Source of the DNA: Multifurca ochricompacta
Lineage: Eukaryota > Basidiomycota > Agaricomycetes > Russulales > Russulaceae
Length of the DNA stretch: 64,000 bases
Direction of reading: 5' to 3'
Assembly (NCBI GenBank): GCA_022496185.1
Contig: WTXG01000028.1
Span: forward strand, 124,001-188,000
Shown here: positions 10,415-21,897 of the stretch, piece after piece
Position numbering within the stretch: position 1 is the first letter of the stretch
Layout of the letters: every line of letters begins with the position of its first letter
Position numbers and translations under genes: made by a program
Notes under the pieces: model-generated
Database searches by the model: none
What the model was told of the DNA's origin: nothing
What the model saw: only the letters and a program-made list of their open reading frames with translations

Positions 10415-11927
10415 GTGGCTTCCAGCCACAGTCAGACCTTGTTTAAAGAAGAGCTCATCGAACGAAGAGACGAGAATAATCTTTCGCAGCAGACACTTGG
10501 CTCTGCCGCCTGGAAAGACTTTGAGTCCAAGTTTGGATACTACGTCTATCATGACGGAAGATACCAACCGGTAGAATACGACGACGAGAAGAGGGTTTGG
10601 TATCGTATCCGATACTTGGACAGCCGACACTCTTGGGTCACTACAGGACCTGCCCCACCTGAATTTGGATTAGGACCGTGGAGAGAGAATCCCCCGGCCA
10701 TTGTCACGGACTCTGAACCAGAAGAGTACGTAGAAGAACAAAGCGAAGAAGCACTGGTATTAGCGTCGACTACAACCCCAGTTGCACCAGCAGTTGTCAC
10801 GTTCAGAGCCCCTGCTTTGACAACTCCTCAGATATCTGTACAGTCCACCAGCACCGTCACCACGAAACAAAAGATGTCCACTATCGCCGCCCAACTCCCC
10901 GACCCAGCCCCTCCACCTCCGCCACCTCCACCAGTCATGATGCCGCCAAACATACCCCCACCCTCTGGACGACTGTCAGGAGTACTACCCCAGACGTTCA
11001 CAGGGGACCGCTCCCAGAGCAAGAAGTTTATGTTGGAGTTTACAACATTCAAAAACTTCAACCACAATGTCCCCCAGATCATTAACCCCTTCCAACGCGC
11101 CAACCTCTTCCTATCTTTGATACGAGGGGACGCAGTAGATGACTGGACAATGGAACAGCTGGAGTGGCTGAATGAACAAGTTGAAAGTGGCGTCGCACCA
11201 CTAGTGAAGTTCTCTGGGAAACTGTCGCCCAGAGATTCAAAGACGCATTTACGGACGGACAGGCCAAGCAGAAAGCTGCCCGAGAATTGAAGTCCCTCAA
11301 AATGGAAAAGGGAGAACTGGATGCCTATGTGGCTAAATTCAGAAGCCTGGCTAACAGAGCTGGGTATGACATGGATGAAGAGGCAACACTGGACCTCTTC
11401 TCGCAAGGGTTGCCTAACCCACTGGTCAAAAACATCATCCAGTTCCACCACCCCAGGACTGGGATGCATGGGTTGATGCTGCTCGACGACAGCAGCAAGA
11501 TTATCTCGACTTCCAAACACGCTTTGGCGTCGATACCAAGAAAGGAAAAACTCGAGACCAGTGGAAGGCTGCCTTCAGGGTCAAGCCCGCCCATGCTCCC
11601 CAGAGGGATCTGAATGCAATGGATACCTCAGCCGACAGAACTAGAGCACGGGTTGCACTAATGGAAGACGAAAGGCAGACTTTGATGAAGGAGGGGAGGT
11701 GCTTTCGCTGTAAAGCACTGGGCCATATGTCAAGGGAATGCCCAAAGAAAGGGGTACGAGTGGCAGAAGCAACCATTGCGCCTGTCCGTAACAACCCACC
11801 CACCGTCGATAAGAAGACACCGACAAAAGAAGAGAAGGCGCAGGAAATATGGGCCAACATGATGAAGGAGAGCGAGGAAGTGCGGGCCATCTTGGTAGAA
11901 AAGGCCTTCACCAAAAAGGATTTTTGA
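10415..11927 (+). pseudogene. gag of Gyp-B (frameshifted)
   Basis: Capsid/nucleocapsid protein. The first candidate initiator is GTG at 10415-10417 (A at -3, G at +4); no in-frame ATG occurs upstream. The conserved N-terminal region (FGYYVYHDGRYQPVEYDDEK) and the MSTIAAQLPDP block at about 10873 are followed by a proline run, the capsid-like region, and a CCHC knuckle near 11700-11745. Relative to Gyp-E it loses one base near 11190 and has further breaks near 11455 and 11612. It ends at TGA 11925-11927, right after GGATTTTT. Confidence 0.9.
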
Positions 11928-14900
11928 TTGGCTCTACCCCGTCGGCCTGGGCACGAGCATTACATGTAACCTCTGTGTATACTAGTTGCTTCAAGTCATT
12001 GAAAATACCAGTACATTTCGAGACTACACAAGGACGGCCGACCGTGACATCCTGATTGATTCAGGAGCCACCAATAACTTCATCAGCCCATGAATGGCAA
12101 GGACCATGGGCTTGGGGATGCTGGAACTCCCCAGGAGAAGAACATTTGGAATATAGATGGAATGGCCAATAGAGCTGGAAGGATTACCCATTACACCGAC
12201 CTTAACGTCCAAGTAGGAGAAAGGACAAAGACAATTCGCTTCCTTGTCACCAATTTAGGAAGTGAAGACCTAATCCTAGGGTACCCATGGTTGGCTGCAT
12301 TCGAGCCAAAGATCAATTGGAGCGATGCAACCATGGATAAGGACTATTACCCAGTTCTTATCACGTCATTGGGGTATGATTATGCCATTCGACATGCAAA
12401 GATATCAAAGACCGAGGAGGAGGACGTGGGACGCTGCTATGTCACAAAGCATCAGAACTGGCCCAAAAGGCAGCAGAAGGACATACAGAGAAGACCTTCG
12501 AAGAGGTAGTACGGAGGTTTATCACCGACACTGGAAGGTGTTCTCAGAAGAGGAGTCACAACGCTTCCCGCCTATGTGACCTTGGGACCATGCTATCGAA
12601 TTCACGCCTGATACCCCGTCTGCCATCGACTGCAAAATTTATCCATTATCCCAGAAAGAGCAAGAAGCACTCACAGTGTTCCTTGAAGAACACCTGCAAA
12701 AGGGTACATTCGCCCGTCAAAGTCGCCATACGCGTCGCCTTTCTTCTTCATCAAGAAGAAAGACGGGAAACTTCGACCTGTTCAGGACTACTGACGGATA
12801 AATGCCCACACCATAAAGAATGCCTATCCTCTTCCCCTCATCTCCGAACTCATCGATACCATGAGAACAAGTCCCTATTCTCCAAGATGGATGTCCAGTG
12901 GGGATACAATAACATCAGGATTAAGGAAGGAGATCAGTGCAAAGCGGCGTTCAAAACCAACCAGGGGCTCTTCGAGCCAAATGTCATGTTCTTCGGTCTT
13001 ACCAACTCACCTGCCACCTTCCAATCTATGATGAACCACATCTTCCGCGATCTTATCCTCATGGGCGAAGTAGTGGTGTACATGGACGACATCCTTGTGG
13101 CTACAACAGACAATTTGGTCCATCACCGGAGCGTGTTCACCAAGTACTGGACATTTGCACGAACATGATCTATACCTCAAACCAGCCAAGTGCTCATTTG
13201 AACAGTGAAGCATAGAGTACCTGGGGGTTATCCTGGAAGGAGGACGGGTTCGGATGGATCCAGTAAAAGTGCAAGGGATTCGGGAATGGCCCATACCCAC
13301 GTGTATCAAGGATGTGCGATCCTTCATCGGATTCTGCAATTTCTACCGACGATTTGTACGAGGATTCTCGGGTATGGCCCAACCACTAATAGGCTGTTAA
13401 AGAAGGATACACCCTGGCACTGGGGAGACGAACAACAACGAGCCTTTGAACAAATCGAGACATTGTAGGCTCAGAACCAGTTCTTCTGCAACCAGACCTG
13501 GAAAGACCCTTTGAACTCGAAGTAGATGCATCGCGTTTTGCAAACGGAGCCATACTAAACCAACGGGATCGACAGGATTGCTTCATCCTGTGCCTTTTAC
13601 TTGGAAACATTCTCACCGGCAGAACAGAATTATGATATTTGGGACAGAGAACTGCTTGCCATTGTGAAAGCACTACGACATTGGCGACCGTACCTAGCAG
13701 GAACTCCCCATAAAACCATTATTCACACTGATCACTCCAACCTATTATATTGGAAGGAACCCCACAAGATTAGTCGACGGGTTGCCCGCGAAGTCCTAGA
13801 ACTGGAGGAATATAACTTCGTGCTGAAACATATTGCAGGAAGTCGCAATGCACGCGCAGATGCCTTGTCGCGACGGCCTGACTGGAACAGTGGGAAGAGG
13901 ACAATAATGATGTCACGTCCTGCCTGAAGAGGTTTTTGCGAAGACCGCCGTCATGAGCCTCCATGACATGGACCTATGGGCTCAAGTGTCACAAAATATG
14001 AACCAACATTATGCGAGTCATGGGCAGATGCACATAATCTGAAGAAGATGATGGTCTTTGGTGGAAGGACGGGGATCGACTCGTTGTCACCGGTGGCGAC
14101 AACATTAAGAGGGGGGTGATCCATTTTCACCACGACCTCCCTTCTGCGGGCCACCCTGGCATTGCTAACACATATGCCCTGGCCAAACGAGACTACTGGT
14201 GGCCAGACATGAAGAAGGATGTGGAAAACTATGTGAAAGGATGCGCGGACTGCCAAGCCAACAAAGTAAACACACACCCGCACCCACCAGCACCATTCCC
14301 GATCACACCTACGCCTCATTACCGTTCCAGACCATTGCGATGGACTTTATAGTCAAACTCCCCATCTCCAGAGGATTCGACTCTATCTGACCATCACCGA
14401 CCATGATTGCTCTAAAGCAGCACTGTTCATACCCTGTAATGAGTCTGTCACAGCAGAAGGCGTAGCCAAACTTTACCTGGATCACGTCTACAGACACTAT
14501 GGCCTCCCAGAAAAGATCATCTCTGACCGCGACCCATGCTTCACCTCCACCTTTGCTAGGGCGCTCTGTAAGACCTTGGACATCACCCAGAATATTTCGA
14601 CCGCCTATCACCCACAGACTGATGGACAATCAGAAAGGACGAACCAATGGCTAGAACAGTATCTTCGGTTCTGGTGCAATGGACGGCAGGATGACTGGGC
14701 TGACTGGTTAGCAATGGCAGAGTTTGCACACAACTCATGGCCCAACGGAACCACCAAGACCCCCCATTCTCACTTATCATGGGATGGACGCCACGGACCA
14801 ACTGGACCAAGAAACCCACAAATGTCCCATCGGCTGCGCAGCGTATCAGCCAATGGGAGGAGATCAGGAAATCGGCCAATGAAAACCTGCTCAAGGCACA

Positions 14901-15378
14901 AAGAACCTATCCGAAAGGCTGTCGAAGTTCACACCTTATTGGACCAATGACCTCGTCTGGCTGGAGGGAAAGAACATTCACACGTCACACCCCACTGCTA
15001 AATTAGCCCCCGACGCCACGGACCTTCATGATAACAAGGAAGCTGTCAGATGTGTCATATGAACTCAAACTTCCACCCACATGGAGAATTCACCCAGTCT
15101 TCCATGCCCGACTCCTGACACCGTACAGAGAGACAGCCCTGCATGGGGAAAACTTCCCGAGACCCCCCCCTGAACTAATTGACGGAGAAGCGGAGTGGGA
15201 AGTGGAGTGGATTCTAGATTCCTCATGTAAAGGCCGAGGGCGCAAGTTACACTACCTAATCAAGTGGAAGGGATTCCCAGACTCTGACAACTCGTGGGAG
15301 CCCGCCGGGAATATCTTTGCCCCGGCCCTTATCTCGGAGTTCCATGACCGACACCCAGAAGCGCCCAAGAACAGTTAA
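11924..15378 (+). pseudogene. pol of Gyp-B (many frameshifts and stops)
   Basis: The same domain order as Gyp-E can be followed: protease (SGATNNF) near 12060, RT with YMDDIL near 13080, RNase H near 13640, integrase zinc domain and core ([12 protein letters not shown] near 14620) and a chromodomain near 15200-15330. In-frame TGA codons replace CGA at 12091, 12577, 12792 and 13206, judged against sister copies, and more than six 1-nt indels are scattered through it. The product cannot be functional. It ends at TAA 15376-15378; ORF3 follows after 73 nt in the +1 frame. Confidence 0.9.
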
Positions 15379-15451
15379 AAGATGACCCAGATCCCAAGAA
15401 AATCCCCAGTACATGCTCTCACAGCAACATCCTACAACTATCGAATCCATT

Positions 15452-16651
15452 ATGTCTTTCACCGCTGCCAACGCCGCCATTGACACTTTCGCCGCTACCA
15501 CAGTAGTTGTCGAGAACTTCCCTTCCGCTCACCCTTCCACACGTCCCTCCTCACCCATCGACTACGAGGTCGCTGAAGCCCGAGTCAAGAACCAGTCTCC
15601 TAACCCCAACAATGACTTTGAACACTGTGAAGAACCGCATCCAAATGACCTGATAGGTATGGAGTCGGATGACGAGGTCCCTGAATTCCCCTTTTTCGTT
15701 AACAACCCGAACTCCTCCACGTACTACCCGTTGGAGATCACCATGGGTGACGGGACAGTTGCGATCGCCAAATACATTTTCTACACCAATGGAGGAATGG
15801 ATGTGGCCGGATGCATGAAAAAGGACGGTCCCGTTTATGGAGCTCCAGTCTATCTGGAAGAAAGGTACACTGGTCGTCTGCATCACACCATGACCGACGA
15901 ACAGCTGGGGCACCTGGCTGCTGAAGACTCGCGGGCCTTTGCCATCGACGAAGTGCTGAGTGACATGTGACTTCTGCGCCTCAAAGCTGAGGTAATGAGG
16001 CTGCAGAAGAATCTAACTTTACGCAAAACACTCAACCAACAGTACAAAGAACACGCGAAGATGATGGCCCGGCTGACCAACGGGATGTTTCAGGTCGAGC
16101 AGGAATTGGTGGAGATTCGAAAGAGGTTGGAAAAGGGGGATGCTTATCAGACAATCGCGGAAAGGTACGCCGACACATACGCCCGACCCCTGCCCCCACG
16201 ATCATTGGGGGCTGCTCCCGTGTTACTGCCGAATCGGTTTGAGATGCCACGTATGCACGAGAACCCTCGAGGAGAGACGTGCTGGCGTTGTGATAGCAAG
16301 TATCACATCAGCTGGAACTGTCCCCTCAATCGCAAATGGTGTCGGCACTGTCGCAGCAACCTGCACTGGAGCAGGTTCTGTATCTTCCGCCGAATGGGAG
16401 TCGCCCTGACGATCAACAACCCGTCCGCATGGTGTGGCAAGTGCCTGCGTCACAATGCAGGGCACCGAGAGTTGGACTGCCCTGTCCACGATCTGTGCTG
16501 CTTGTGTGGTCGACGCGGCCCCTATGGATTCCTCCGCACTCACCAATGCCCCCAGGACGAAGACAAGGAGAACTATACAATGGATGATCATAATGTAGCT
16601 GATGACTACTTGGAGCTGGTACAGGATGATGACGGTACGAGTCGTTTCTAG
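15452..16651 (+). pseudogene. ORF3 of Gyp-B, one nonsense codon
   Basis: 399 codons starting at the conserved ATG (MSFTAAN). It matches Gyp-E ORF3 from end to end: acidic N-terminus, FPLEIT and PVYGAPVYLEE core, helical middle, four Cys/His knuckle motifs at the C-terminus. The only lesion is TGA at 15968-15970, where Gyp-E has CGA, the same CpG transition seen in pol. It is therefore much better preserved than gag and pol of the same copy. Confidence 0.88.
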
Positions 16652-16682
16652 CCGGGTCTGCTAGAACCAGAAGAGGGGGTGA

Positions 16683-17275
16683 TGTTACAACCTCTACTGT
16701 CTGTCCCTGTTTTCTTTTTACTCCCCAACGACAACCCCTCCTTGCCACCCACTTTGCACTTCTCAATCACATCTCCATCCTGGGATCCATCACGTGCTTT
16801 ACTTCCATCCCCGTGACTCGCTTTGAACTTGTTGACGTACTGTATACTTGTGTTTGACCCTTTGACTCTTATCTTGTTATCTCCCTATCTTTATGACCAG
16901 ACACTTACTTAATACCCTATCAGAAGCTAGACTTTACGCTGTCCGCTTCCATATATTTGGGCCCACTTGACTCCGTGTCCTTATCTCGTAGACGCCCATC
17001 GAGTTACGTATATAAGTCCGCTGTAGCTACACTGTAGACCTCAGACTTGACTTATTGAATACATCGGTGCCTGTCTTCTGGACATCCCCTTTGATCTCTG
17101 ACTCAGTTGTCTCAAGTACTTCTGGTACTTTCCTGTTCAACATCGTCTTAGGGAGCGCCCCTTTGACTTTGACTCATCCCATCTCATCTCCAAGAGGCCT
17201 TATTGGTTTCTTATCTGAACCTACGAACCGCGCTGTCACACAAGTCGTGTGGAACGTCCTGCACCGGGCGTAACA
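16683..17275 (+). repeat. 3' LTR of Gyp-B
   Basis: 593 bp, preceded by purine tract GAAGAGGGGGTGA. It ends GGGCGTAACA and is followed by TSD TTCGG (17276-17280). Confidence 0.96.
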
Positions 17276-17280
17276 TTCGG

Positions 17281-17595
17281 GCCCACCTGATCCTAGTCCC
17301 TTATCTTGTAGACGCTCATTTGATTACATATATAAGTCCGCTGTAGCTACATGGTAGACCTCAGACTTGACTTATTGAATACATCAGTGCTTGTTTTCTG
17401 GACATCCCCTTTGAATCCCTGACTCGTTCGTCTCAGTGCTTTTGGCACTTTCCACTCAACATTGTCTCAAGGGGCAGCCCTTCGGACTTTGACTCACCTC
17501 ACCCGAACTCCAGGGAGTCTTATTGATTCCCTACCTGAATCCGCAGATCGAACTGTCACACAAGTCGTGTGGAACGTCCTGCACCAGATGTAACA
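17281..17595 (+). repeat. Gyp-B2 5' LTR, segment 3 of 3
   Basis: Resumes the host LTR directly after the TTCGG duplicate. TATA TATATAAG 17329-17336; putative RNA start AGACTTGACTT 17363-17373; LTR end GATGTAACA. The complementary primer site AAGTCAAGTCT is at 17598-17608. Confidence 0.9.
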
Positions 17596-17614
17596 TCAAG
17601 TCAAGTCTCTCATC

Positions 17615-17956
17615 GTGGCTTCCAGCTGCAGTCAGACCCTCTTTTGAGAAGAACTCATTGAATGCAGAGACGAGAATAATCTTTCACAGCAAGTACTTGG
17701 CTCTGCCACCTGGAAAGATTTTGAGTCCGAGTTTGGATACTATGTCTATTACAATGGAAGATACCAACTGGTAGAATACAACAACAAGAAAAGAGTTTGG
17801 TATCGTATCCGATACTCGGATAGCCGACACTCTTGGGTTACTACAGGACCCGCCCCACCTGAATTTGGATTAGGACCGTGGAGAGAAAATCCCCCAGCCA
17901 TTATCACGGACTCTGAACCAGAAGAGTACGTAGAAGAACCTAGTGAAGAAGCACTG
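17615..17956 (+). pseudogene. gag of Gyp-B2, N-terminal fragment cut by Gyp-C
   Basis: Starts with the same GTG-GCT-TCC as its sisters (17615). It reads the conserved gag N-terminus, with missense changes and a damaged second codon block, up to EEPSEEAL at about 17950, where Gyp-C enters. The rest of Gyp-B2 does not appear anywhere in the window. Confidence 0.85.
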
Positions 17957-18550
17957 TGTAATGCCTGGTGCGGGCGTTTGTCACAACGTGTGATAAGTCG
18001 CGTAGCGGAACTACGAAGTCAGGTGTGTACTGTCTTTCAAGTACACAGAGGTCAAATGAGAAGTCAATACTAAGGAGCTAATCCCGTAGTACTGGTGAGT
18101 GGAAGAGTGCCAAAAGCACTGAGACGATTCAAGAGTTGGGCTTTAGAGATCACCCAGAAGGTAATGCACCAAGTTGATTAAGAAGTTGAGTCTAAGGTAT
18201 ACAGGCTATCTAGGCAGGCCTTATATATGTAATAGAGGTTGGAGTCTGAATCAGAGTACCGTACTCAATGTATCAACAAAGTCATAATATAACCTAGTGG
18301 GGAACAGAGTCAGTGTGGGCCAGGTGAGAATATATGTAGACAGATCCGGTATAGTCGTGATTCTGGTGGGAAAATACATAAGAGTCCTTGTGTAAAGTAT
18401 GAGTCAAAGATAAGCACAGCCCGGGTCAAAGATAAGGGATAAACAGGTACAAAGGAAGTCATAACACAGTCAACAAAGGGGCAAGCATGGCCAAACAACA
18501 CGTCACGTGATGGAGAAAAGGAAACAGATGATGCAGCGGGGTTCGTAACA
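17957..18550 (-). repeat. 3' LTR of Gyp-C (594 bp)
   Basis: On the + strand it runs TGTAATGCC to GTTCGTAACA; on the element strand it starts TGTTACGAAC and ends GGCATTACA. The presumed TSD copy CACTG is at 17952-17956. The purine tract AGAGAGGGGGTAA abuts it on the element strand. Confidence 0.92.
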
Positions 18551-18581
18551 TTACCCCCTCTCTAAGTCCTAGCAGAGCCAG

Positions 18582-19772
18582 CTAGATTGGCATACCATTG
18601 TCATCCTGGACCAAGGAGAGATAGTCATTGGCTACAGTGTAGTGGTCCACATCATAATTCTCCTTTTCTTCATCTGTGGGGCAAACGTGTGTTCATAGAA
18701 AACCGTAGGGCCCTTGTCTCCCACAGTGAAAGCAGCTGTCGTAAACATGACAGTTGATTTCTCGGTGACTGGTGTTGTGGGAGAGGCACTTGCTGCACCA
18801 TCCAGAGGGATTCTGGACAGTGGGGGCCTGCGTGAGTCGTTGGAACAGACATTGGCGACTCCAGTGTGAGGTGCTCTGGCAATGTCAACAGCGTTTCTTG
18901 GCTGTGGGGCAGCACCAGCTGAGATGGTACTTGCTGCTGCAATGCCAGCAAAGCTTGCCATTGGGATTTTCATGGAGACGTGGCATTTCGAAGCAGTGGG
19001 GATTAAGTCGGGGCGCAAGATCAAGGTGGCGACGAGGGAGTGGTCATGCAAAAATATCGGTGTACCGTTTGGAAATGATCTGATATGCCTCCCCCCGTTC
19101 CAATCTTGTCCTGATGCTCGCCAGGTGATGCTCTATGTCGAAGACCCCTTGGTTGATTTTTACCATTTGTTGCTCATAGTTGCGACGTTGCATCTCCAAG
19201 TTGTCCCGGAGCGCTTGGAACTTGCAGAGTCATGCAATCTCAGCAGTCAGTCGCAGCATTCGTAGGTCCTGAAGTACTTCATTAATCGCGAAGGCACGTG
19301 GATTGTGGGCTGAGAGGTGTTGCAAATGTTTGGGTCCTAGGACGTAGTGTAGCCGATTGATGTTCTTTTCCTCTAGATAGACTGGGGCTCCATAGACAGG
19401 TCCTCCTTTCTTCAAGCATCCAGCCACATCCATACCTTCGTTGGTGTAATAAATATATTTGGCCACTTCTGTAGTGCTGTCATTCTTGGATGATGGGATC
19501 ATGAGTGGGAAATAAAACTGGGAGTTGGGGTCGTTGGGGAAGAAAGGGAACTTGGGGGACTCATCACCAAAATCCACATTGATCAGGTCATTGGGATGGG
19601 GGTGTTTGGGCAGATTAAAATCTTTGTCGATGTTGATGATTCTGTCCCCTTGGGCCACTTGGGTGGTCGCATCGTAGTCAATAGGAGAAAGTGGGCGAGA
19701 AGGAGGATGCACAGGAGTAAGTACGGGAAACGCATCGATGGCAGCAGAGGTATGGATCTTGGATGACGACAT
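18582..19772 (-). pseudogene. ORF3 domain of Gyp-C (fused to pol, frameshifted)
   Basis: The ORF3-like part begins at the ATG of MSSSKIH (19770-19772) but the frame is open upstream into the pol chromodomain with no stop, so pol and ORF3 form one frame here. Core blocks are conserved with the Gyp-E type: PIDYDATTQ, FPFFPNDPNS, VAKYIYYTNEGMDVAGCLKKG, PVYGAPVYLEE. A frame break near 19230 shifts the C-terminal Cys/His region into other frames, where the knuckle remnants can be read (GWCSKCLSHNTGHREINC-like order). It ends at TAG 18582-18584 with the conserved LVQDD tail. Confidence 0.82.
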
Positions 19773-20625
19773 GGATGGGTTTCTGGTCAGTTGTGGGGGA
19801 GAGAACTGTTCGGTGGCTTGTATTTTCTCTGGCTCTTTATCTGCCTCTGGGTGGCGCCTGTAGAAGTCCTCGATGAGCCTGGGCGCAAAGACATCCGCAG
19901 CAGGTTCCCATGAGTTGTTGGCATCTGGGAATCCCTTCCATTTGATCAAATAATGGAGCTTCTGATTGCGCCCTCGACCCTTCCATTTTGCATCCGCGAT
20001 ACGTTCTACTTCCCATTCCGGCTCTCCATCAACTAGGTCAGGGGGAGGTCTGGGAAAATTCTGTCCATGAATGGGAGTTTCTTTGTACGGTGTCAAAAGA
20101 CCGGCATGGAAGACGGGATGTATTTTCCAGGTGATAGGTAACATGAGCTTGTACATGACGTCTGAGAGCTTCTGTTCAATTACAAAGGGGCCATGTCATC
20201 GGGGAGCTAATTTCGCTGTTGGGTGCGATGTGTGGATATTGCGCCCTTCCAGCCAGACCTGGTCTCCGACTTGGTAGGGCATAAACTTAGTAGGCTTCTC
20301 GGCCAGGGTCCTTTGCGCCTTCTGAAGATTTCTATTGGCCGATTCCCGTATCTCTTCCCATTGGCCAATACGCTGTGTCACAGATGGTACATTCGTGGGT
20401 TTATCTGTCCACGTGGTGCAAGGGTCCCATCCCATAATAAGGGAGAAGGGAGTGGCTTTCGTTGTTCCATTTGGCCAGCTATTATGTGCGAACTCAGCCG
20501 TTGCCAGCCACTCTGCCCAGTCATTCTGTCATTCGTTACACCAAAATCGAAGATATTGCTCTAGCCACTGGTTCGTACGCTCTGATTGGCCATCTGTCTG
20601 AGGGTGATATGCTGTGGAGATGTTC
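19773..20625 (-). pseudogene. pol of Gyp-C, C-terminal part (integrase end and chromodomain)
   Basis: Reads, on the minus strand, from the integrase [12 protein letters not shown] region at 20600 through the PTWKIHPVFHAGLLTPYKE block to a chromodomain near 19880-20000 (EVERIADAK, LHYLIKWKGFPDANNSWEP). The interval 19770-20156 is a single open frame joining chromodomain and ORF3. One in-frame lesion is visible near 20188. It is cut at 20625 by the Gyp-D insertion and continues at 45588. Confidence 0.9.
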
Positions 20626-21804
20626 TGTAACAGTTGCATGACGACTCGTAATGGTTCGTGACACGGTCATGACAAGAATGTCGCACGCGCTCTGATCTCT
20701 GAATATGATTGTTCTACTATATTTTCTTTATTGAGGGCGCAACCCCTCTTGCTTACTCTTATCCTATTCTATCTCACTCCAGGGCCTAACCCCTGGAATC
20801 TATGACTACTGGGGATACCTATCAGAACCTTCTGATTAGCTTAGATCTTCTGATGTGCCTCTCTTTGATTTGACTTCTCAAAACTGTATTTAAGCTACTT
20901 AGATCACAGAGACAGACCTTAAGTCTGTTCTCTTGTATCTAATACAGGTGCATTCGACTTCATAGAACCCCACTTGAACTCCCTAAGTAGCAGCTTGAGG
21001 AGTCTTGTTACGTCCGGTGTGAGACATCCTGCACGACTTGTGCGACAGCTCCTGTATGTCTGTTCAGATAAGAAGCCAATAGGACTTCTTGGAGTTTTAG
21101 AATGGATGAGTCAAAGTCAAAGGGGCTGTTCCCTAGTGACGATGTTGAGTGGAAAGTGCCGAAAGCACTGAGACGATCGAGTCAAAGGTTTCAAGGGGGA
21201 GTCCAGAAGACAAACACCGATGTATTCAATAAGTCGAGTCTAGGGTCTACAAGGTAGCTACTGCGGACTTATATACGTAACTCAGTGGGCATCTAAGAGA
21301 TAAGGATATGGAGTCAAGTGGGCCCGAATATCTGAAAGCGGAGGGCGTAAAGCCTGGCTTCTGATAGGGAACTAAGTAAGTGTCCGGTCGTAAGATAAGA
21401 AGATAACGAAGTAAAAGAGACAAGCATAGGCAAACAGTACATATACAAGTCCAAACAACAGTCACGGGGATGGGAGGAGTGCATGTGAGGGATCCCACAA
21501 TGGAGACGTAATAAGGAAGTGTAATGTCGGTGGGCGAGTGGGGTCTCTGTTAGGGAGGGTAAAGAAAATAGGGCTGCTGGGCCCTGTTCGTAACAAGTCT
21601 TCTTCCCAGTAGCTTAGCAGGGCCTATTGCCGCTGCCTTCGACTCGTTTTCTGCACACGCCCCCTCCATATCATTGTGGGCACTTGAAACGTTGACCTGA
21701 ACTGGATCTTCTTTACTAGAACTTGAATCTTGAGTGCGCCCGGATCTTGAGGGCCTTCGGACACCGAAAACGCGACTGGACACAGCAGGCATCTGGCTGT
21801 GACA
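20626..21804 (+). repeat. 5' LTR of Gyp-D (584 bp, interrupted by a solo LTR)
   Basis: Segments 20626-21005 and 21601-21804. TATA-like TATTTAAG 20887-20894; putative RNA start AAGTCTGTTCT 20921-20931. The uninterrupted target site is preserved in the 3' LTR at 45379-45383. Confidence 0.92.
21006..21595 (-). repeat. Solo LTR (590 bp) inside Gyp-D 5' LTR
   Basis: On the + strand TGTTACGTCC to GTTCGTAACA, so minus orientation; it is a relative of the Gyp-A/E/H LTRs. TSD AGTCT (21001-21005 and 21596-21600). No internal region remains, so it is an LTR-LTR recombination product. Confidence 0.94.
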
Positions 21805-21806
21805 TT

Positions 21807-21817
21807 AGAACAGACTT
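21807..21817 (+). promoter_or_regulatory. Self-primer binding site of Gyp-D
   Basis: AGAACAGACTT begins 2 nt after the LTR edge and is the exact reverse complement of AAGTCTGTTCT at 20921-20931 in the LTR. Confidence 0.85.
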
Positions 21818-21897
21818 CCAGATCTTAGAAACCGAATTACTCACCCGACACCGCAAGGTGACGACGACGCGTCTCCTTGCCTGACCTCCAATTAACG

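Larger units (their letters stand above)
9803..17275 (+). mobile_element. Gyp-B: full-length Ty3/Gypsy chromovirus (7473 bp, decayed)
   Basis: Both LTRs are 593 bp (9803-10395 and 16683-17275) and differ at only a handful of sites by eye. TSD TTCGG flanks the element. It sits inside the LTR of a sister element, Gyp-B2, in the same orientation. Gag and pol carry several frameshifts and at least four CGA-to-TGA stops, and ORF3 has one more. Confidence 0.97.

Noticed and set aside
12091..15970. RIP as the cause of stop codons
   Set aside because: The changes seen are at CGA (CpG), not the CpA context of classic ascomycete RIP; simple deamination of methyl-CpG fits.
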